Shown here one piece after another: positions 59,987 to 64,000 of a stretch of 64,000 nt of DNA. A program made the translations under genes and the position numbers. Source of the DNA: Streptomyces tauricus. GTDB lineage: Bacteria > Actinomycetota > Actinomycetes > Streptomycetales > Streptomycetaceae. Location of the stretch: positions 62,001 through 126,000 of the forward strand of contig NZ_BMVY01000009.1 of assembly GCF_014650955.1 (NCBI RefSeq), read 5' to 3'. The notes below the pieces were generated by a model. That model searched no databases, was not told the DNA's origin, and was given only the letters and a program-made list of their open reading frames with translations. The stretch's first letter is position 1; each line of letters starts with the position of its first letter.

Positions 59987-60712
59987 ATGACGCGCGCGAG
60001 CCATACGCACGACATACAGGACGGCACACACCACACGCGGTACGGCGATCCGGTCGTGACCAAGGCCGGGCTGCCCGGCTGGCTGGACCCGGTGGTGCGC
60101 GCCGTCGAGACGGTCCAGCCCCTCCAGTTGAGCCGCTTCCTGCCTCCGGAGGACGGCGCGGGACGCCAGTCGGCCGTACTGATCCTGTTCGGCGAGGGCG
60201 AGCGCGGCCCCGAGCTGCTGCTCATGGAGCGCGCCACCTCGCTCAGATCGCACGCCGGGCAGCCGTCCTTCCCCGGCGGCTCCCTCGACCCCGAGGACGG
60301 CGACCCGAAGACCGACGGGCCGCTGAGGGCCGCCCTGCGCGAGGCCGAGGAGGAGACCGGGCTCGACCCCCGGGGCGTCCAGCTCTTCGGGGTGCTCCCG
60401 AAGCTCTACATCCCGGTGAGCGGCTTCGTGGTGACCCCCGTCCTCGGCTGGTGGCGCGAGCCGACCCCGGTCGACGCGGTCGACCTGAACGAGACCGCGA
60501 GGGTCTTCACCGTGCCCGTGGCGGATCTCACGGATCCGGCAAACCGCGCGACGGCGGTGCACCCCAGCGGCCACCGAGGTCCGGCATTCCTGGTCGAATC
60601 GGCCCTGGTCTGGGGCTTCACAGCCGGAATCATCGACCGCCTGCTGCACTACGCCGACTGGGAGCTGCCCTGGGACCGCGACAAGCAGGTCCCGCTCGAC
60701 TGGCGCGCATGA
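59987..60712 (+). CDS. CoA pyrophosphatase, Nudix family
   Basis: This 241-aa Nudix hydrolase of the NudL type splits CoA to phosphopantetheine and 3',5'-ADP. It has the UPF0035 motif SLRSHAGQPSFPGG (about 85-98) and the Nudix helix REAEEETGL (118-126). ATG 59987 with GGGGG upstream was chosen over a GTG at 59981. It sits between nth and the MarP-like protease, as Rv3672c does in mycobacteria. Confidence 0.9.
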   Translation: MTRASHTHDIQDGTHHTRYGDPVVTKAGLPGWLDPVVRAVETVQPLQLSRFLPPEDGAGRQSAVLILFGEGERGPELLLMERATSLRSHAGQPSFPGGSLDPEDGDPKTDGPLRAALREAEEETGLDPRGVQLFGVLPKLYIPVSGFVVTPVLGWWREPTPVDAVDLNETARVFTVPVADLTDPANRATAVHPSGHRGPAFLVESALVWGFTAGIIDRLLHYADWELPWDRDKQVPLDWRA

Positions 60713-60838
60713 CAGGGTGGCCCCCGTGCTGTGTCTTCCCGGGAGGCTCCGTGTCCCCCTGCCGCCGTGCGGCGGGCCGGCCCCCCGGCCAGGGCGTGGC
60801 CACCGCAAAGTGATGAGGCGAGGCTTGAGGCAGTGGCA

Positions 60839-62038
60839 GTGAACGTGCTGGACATCCTGTTGCTGGTCGCCGCCGTGTGGTTCGCGATCGTCGGCTATCG
60901 GCAGGGGTTCGTCGTCGGCATCCTGTCGGTGATCGGTTTCCTGGGCGGTGGCCTCGTCGCCGTCTACCTCCTGCCCGTCGTCTGGGGCGCGGTGACGGAC
61001 GAGGCGGAGGTCGGTACGACCGCCGCCGTCGTCGCCGTGGTCGTGGTGATCGTCTGCGCCTCGGTCGGCCAGGCCCTCACCACCCATCTCGGCAACAAGC
61101 TGCGCCGGTACATCACCTGGTCCCCGGCCCGCGCCCTGGACGCCACGGGCGGCGCCCTCGTCAACGTCGTGGCGATGCTCCTCGTCGCCTGGCTGATCGG
61201 CTCGGCCCTGGCCGGTACGACGCTGCCGACGCTCGGCAAGGAGGTCCGCGGCTCCAGGGTGCTGCTGGGGGTGGCGCGGGCGCTGCCCGCCCAGGCCGAC
61301 ACCTGGTTCGCGAGCTTCTCCAAGGTCCTCGCGCAGAACGGCTTCCCGCAGGTCTTCAGCCCCTTCTCGGACGAGCAGATCGACAAGGTGCCCGCTCCCG
61401 ACCCGGCCCTCGCGACGAGCCCGGTCGCCACCCGGGCCAAGCGCTCCATCGTCAAGGTCACCGGCACCGCCCAGAGTTGCGGCAAGGTACTCGAAGGCAC
61501 CGGCTTCGTCTTCGGACAGCGCCGCGTGATGACCAACGCGCACGTGGTCGGCGGCGTGGACGAGCCGTACGTCCAGATAGGCGGCGAGGGCAGGCGGCTC
61601 GCCGCGAAGGTCGTGCTCTACGACTGGGAGCGCGACATCGCCGTACTCGACGTGCCCGATCTGCAGGCACCCGTCCTGCAGTTCTCCGACCGGGCGGCCG
61701 TCCGGCTGGACGGCGCGATCGTCGCGGGCTTCCCGGAGAACGGCTCGTACACGATCAACGCGGCGCGGGTGCGCGGCCCCATCACGGCCAACGGCCCGGA
61801 CATCTACCACCGGGGCACGGTGAAGCGCGAGGTGTACTCGCTCTTCGCGACCGTGCGCCAGGGCAACTCCGGCGGCCCTCTGCTCACCCCGGAAGGCAAG
61901 GTGTACGGCGTGGTGTTCGCGAAGTCCCTCGACGACCCCGAGACGGGTTACGCGCTGACCGTGGACGAGATCCAGGACGACATCACGAAGGGCCGCACCG
62001 CCAACCAGCAGGTGGACAGCGACAGCTGCGCGCTCTGA
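60839..62038 (+). CDS. MarP-like membrane serine protease (CvpA-trypsin fusion)
   Basis: This 399-aa protein has an N-terminal CvpA-type membrane domain with four helices (about 3-125) and a periplasmic chymotrypsin-like protease. The triad is H235 (TNAHVV), D266 (WERDIAVL) and S344 (GNSGGP). Cys at about 214 and 397 could form the disulfide seen in mycobacterial MarP (Rv3671c), which senses acid and oxidative stress and acts on cell-wall enzymes. GTG 60839 with GAGG 8 bases upstream (VNVLDILLL) is preferred to GTG 60833. Confidence 0.9.
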   Translation: MNVLDILLLVAAVWFAIVGYRQGFVVGILSVIGFLGGGLVAVYLLPVVWGAVTDEAEVGTTAAVVAVVVVIVCASVGQALTTHLGNKLRRYITWSPARALDATGGALVNVVAMLLVAWLIGSALAGTTLPTLGKEVRGSRVLLGVARALPAQADTWFASFSKVLAQNGFPQVFSPFSDEQIDKVPAPDPALATSPVATRAKRSIVKVTGTAQSCGKVLEGTGFVFGQRRVMTNAHVVGGVDEPYVQIGGEGRRLAAKVVLYDWERDIAVLDVPDLQAPVLQFSDRAAVRLDGAIVAGFPENGSYTINAARVRGPITANGPDIYHRGTVKREVYSLFATVRQGNSGGPLLTPEGKVYGVVFAKSLDDPETGYALTVDEIQDDITKGRTANQQVDSDSCAL

Positions 62039-62516
62039 GGCCCGTCACACGGGTCGCACGAACCGCCTGTCCGCGAGGGCGGCGAGCCCCACGCGGGGAA
62101 GGTCCCTGGCCGGTACGGCCGCGTCTCGCGCGGCTCAGCCGCGGGGATGACGCAAACGCGCCGAGACCCATCGGGCCCGGCGCCTCAGAATGTGCGGGAT
62201 TCCCAGCCGGGGGTCCGTGCCCTGCAATTGCGGGGCGCCCCTCCGGTGGGAACTCAGCCCGCCGATCGAGCGGCGGTTGCGTGCTGCGTCACTGTAGTCG
62301 TGCGTCCAGCCCATACACCGACGTCTGCCCCAGCCCCAAGGTCGATAACCGCCCCCACGCCCCCCAATTGGCCTATGCGTGAGGCAATTGGCGTTCGTAG
62401 AACAGACGTTCCTGGGGCCCGTGTGACGCACGGGGCGACAGCCTGCGATCGGACCCCCTTGAGAGGCCGCCCGAGGCGCCGTCCGTGGGCTGACCGAGAG
62501 GCGGGCCGAGGCCGCC
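62039..62516. other. 478-bp gap between convergent genes
   Basis: No gene is convincingly supported. A minus-strand frame at 62135-62431 is open but has no ribosome-binding site or recognised family. An inverted repeat CCAATTG-G-CCT/AGGCAATTGG (62364-62391) is the only AT-rich symmetric feature. A small RNA cannot be excluded. Confidence 0.5.
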
Positions 62517-63506
62517 TCAGCGGTCCGGCTCGGGGTCCTTCAGCCAGTTCACCAACTCGGTGGAGAACGCCACCGGATCCTCCTCGTGCGGGAAGTGCCC
62601 GAGCCCGTCGAACAGCCGCCAGCGGTACGGCGCTTCGACATACTCCCCGGACCCCGCCGCACTCCGTGTGCGCATCACCGGGTCGAGCGATCCGTGCAGA
62701 TGCAGCGTCGGCACCCGCACCGGCCGCTTCATGCGCCGGTTGAACTGGATGCCGTCGGGACGGGCCATCGAGCGGACCATCCACCGGTAGGGCTCGACCG
62801 AGCAGTGCGCGGTCGAGGGGATGAGCATCGCCCGCCGGTACGCGTCCACGACGTCGTCCTCCGGCAGCCGCGGCCCCGACCAGTCCCGGATCAGCCGGCC
62901 GACCAGCGCGCCCTCGTCGGCGATCAGTTGGCGCTCCGGGACCCAGGGCCGCTGAAAGCCCCAGACGTACGAACCGGCCGCGGTCTGCTTCATGTCCGAG
63001 AGCATCGCCGAGCGCCAGCGCCGGGGATGGGGCATCGAGGAGACCACGAGCCTGCGCACCAGCTTGGGACGCATCACGGCCGCCGTCCACGCCAGATAGC
63101 CGCCGAGGTCATGGCCGACCAGCGCGGCGTCGGGCTCACCGAGGGACCGTACGACCCCGGTGATGTCGAGCGCGAGGTTCGCGGGGTCGTAGCCGCGCGG
63201 GGTGCGGTCGCTGCCGCCGACGCCCCGCAGGTCCATGGCGACCGCGCGGAAGCCCGCGTCGGCGAGCGCCACCAGCTGATGCCGCCAGGCCCACCAGAAC
63301 TGCGGGAAGCCGTGCAGCAGCAGGACCAGCGGCCCGTCACCCGTCTCGGCGATGTGGAAGCGCGCCCCGTTCGCGGCGACGTCCCGGTGGATCACCTCTT
63401 TCGCGCCGGGCACGTCGAGCCGTACGACAGAGGTGGGTTGCGCCGAGGATGAATGCCCCGCGGAGGCCGAGGATGGTTGCCCCGCAGGGAGGGAGGAGCC
63501 CGTCAT
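62517..63506 (-). CDS. Alpha/beta hydrolase, epoxide-hydrolase type
   Basis: This 329-aa hydrolase has the oxyanion motif HGFPQFWWAWR (about 65-75), nucleophile Asp in GHDLGG (about D133), and catalytic His in DGLGHFPHEEDP (near 300). The Asp nucleophile marks it as an epoxide hydrolase or haloalkane dehalogenase-type enzyme. It overlaps the holin-X gene by 4 bases. The mycobacterial equivalent in this island is ephE (Rv3670). Confidence 0.88.
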   Translation of the reverse strand: MTGSSLPAGQPSSASAGHSSSAQPTSVVRLDVPGAKEVIHRDVAANGARFHIAETGDGPLVLLLHGFPQFWWAWRHQLVALADAGFRAVAMDLRGVGGSDRTPRGYDPANLALDITGVVRSLGEPDAALVGHDLGGYLAWTAAVMRPKLVRRLVVSSMPHPRRWRSAMLSDMKQTAAGSYVWGFQRPWVPERQLIADEGALVGRLIRDWSGPRLPEDDVVDAYRRAMLIPSTAHCSVEPYRWMVRSMARPDGIQFNRRMKRPVRVPTLHLHGSLDPVMRTRSAAGSGEYVEAPYRWRLFDGLGHFPHEEDPVAFSTELVNWLKDPEPDR

Positions 63507-64000
63507 GAGGACGAGCGTGTCACAGCCTCGACCCCGTCACCGACCCCGTCACCGACCCGGTACACGGTGGTCACCTCACGGGGGTGCGGCTTCACGTTCT
63601 GCAGTACGGCCGCCGACTCCTTGACCGAGGCCGCCGTCTTCTGCGGGCCCTTGCCCTTCTTGGCCTTCTTCGCGAAGACCACACCGATCAGTGCGAGGAC
63701 CGCGGCCACCAGCACGTTCGCGGCGAACGACAGCAGGAAGCAGACGGCCATGTTCCAGCCGCTCCAGGTGCGGATGCCGTAGGCCAGGGCGAAGCTCAGC
63801 ATCGGCAGGGAGAAGATCAGTACCGCGCCGGCCGCGCTGAACGCGCCGCCGCCGACCGCCCCGCGCTTGACGTCCCGCTTGAGCTGGGCCTTCGCCAGTG
63901 CGATCTCGTCGTGCACCAGCGCGGACATCTCGGTCGTCGCCGAGGCGAACAGCTGGCCGATGCTGCGTTCGGCGCCGACCGGGCTGCCGTCGGGTGCGCT
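63503..64000 (-). CDS. Actinobacterial holin-X/phage-holin-like membrane protein (partial)
   Basis: The gene runs off the right end; 165 codons are visible. The internal segment includes AERSIGQLFASATTEMSALVHDEIALAKA, typical of the DUF1469/holin-X family. Two or three transmembrane helices follow (about FSAAGAVLIFSLPMLSFALAYGI and MAVCFLLSFAANVLVAAVLALIGVVFA), then a Lys-rich tail. It overlaps the epoxide-hydrolase gene by 4 bases (ATGA). Not evidence of a phage. Confidence 0.85.
   Translation of the reverse strand, partial: SAPDGSPVGAERSIGQLFASATTEMSALVHDEIALAKAQLKRDVKRGAVGGGAFSAAGAVLIFSLPMLSFALAYGIRTWSGWNMAVCFLLSFAANVLVAAVLALIGVVFAKKAKKGKGPQKTAASVKESAAVLQNVKPHPREVTTVYRVGDGVGDGVEAVTRSSS

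Noticed and set aside
62135..62431. A 98-codon minus-strand gene between the MarP-like and epoxide-hydrolase genes
   Set aside because: No ribosome-binding site, no recognisable family and a composition typical of random frames.
63503..64000. Prophage remnant based on the holin-like protein
   Set aside because: Holin-X-type proteins are common chromosomal actinobacterial proteins; no other phage gene is visible.

Overview
The window is high-GC DNA with Streptomyces codon usage: GTG and TTG starts, many 4-bp start/stop overlaps, Tat signals, an ECF sigma factor, a WhiB-like protein and a cytochrome P450. Gene content and order match the part of the S. coelicolor chromosome running from kynA/kynU/kynB (SCO3646-3644 from memory), CYP107P1 and purA, through ybaB-recR and ask-asd, to wblA, crp and nth. 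There is no prophage, insertion sequence, CRISPR array or large biosynthetic cluster.

Layout. 1-4.3 kb: tryptophan-to-anthranilate genes kynA-kynU and a kynurenine-formamidase-like hydrolase (kynB), with a TetR repressor between them. 4.4-7.7 kb: a chimeric gene in which the 5' part of a secreted-hydrolase gene is joined to a response regulator lacking its N-terminus, followed by an intact NarL-type kinase/regulator pair. 7.9-12.4 kb: a CYP107-like P450, then an ABC exporter diverging from a MarR/GbsR-type regulator across a palindromic operator. 12.5-15 kb: a DAG-kinase-like protein lacking its catalytic motif, then purA. 15-26 kb: a GntR regulator, a class-III aminotransferase, a DJ-1/PfpI-MarR operon with two operators, a Ser/Thr kinase, a PstS-like membrane protein, an M28 peptidase and a SLATT membrane protein. 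26-34 kb: ybaB-recR-DUF5063, ask-asd, an ECF sigma/membrane partner pair and SURF1. 34-41 kb: an S9 peptidase, a two-RCK membrane protein and a permease/TIGR03943 pair separated by tandem-repeat arrays. 41-47 kb: a mixed segment with secreted proteins, a broken DUF397 gene, a PD-(D/E)XK-like protein, small membrane proteins and tRNA-Pro. 46-64 kb: an actinobacterial island (metallophosphoesterase, YqeY, PBP, wblA, two ArsA-like ATPases, DUF4177, RidA, Nudix, MBL hydrolase, crp, nth, CoA Nudix, MarP-like protease, epoxide hydrolase, holin-X protein). Its content and order recall Mycobacterium tuberculosis Rv3669-Rv3683.

Working links. KynA, KynB and KynU form a route from tryptophan through N-formylkynurenine and kynurenine to anthranilate. 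Ask and Asd start the aspartate-family amino-acid pathway. The ABC exporter, the PfpI-MarR pair, the GntR gene and crp each have a symmetric or repeated site in the promoter region, suggesting local or self-regulation. Several genes (P450, PBP, the first ArsA-like ATPase, DUF4177, Nudix, yqeY) have a -10-like hexamer 6-8 bases before the start codon and no clear ribosome-binding site, as expected for leaderless transcripts.

The items most worth following up are the chimeric hydrolase/response-regulator gene and its duplicated 19-bp upstream motif, endonuclease III with a roughly 250-residue histone-H1-like tail, a perfect Streptomyces Crp site between crp and nth, three tandem-repeat arrays in the 370-bp gap at 38.8-39.2 kb, and the DAG-kinase-like protein without its GGDGT signature. 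Assignments rest on reading motifs and gene order; no database search was run.
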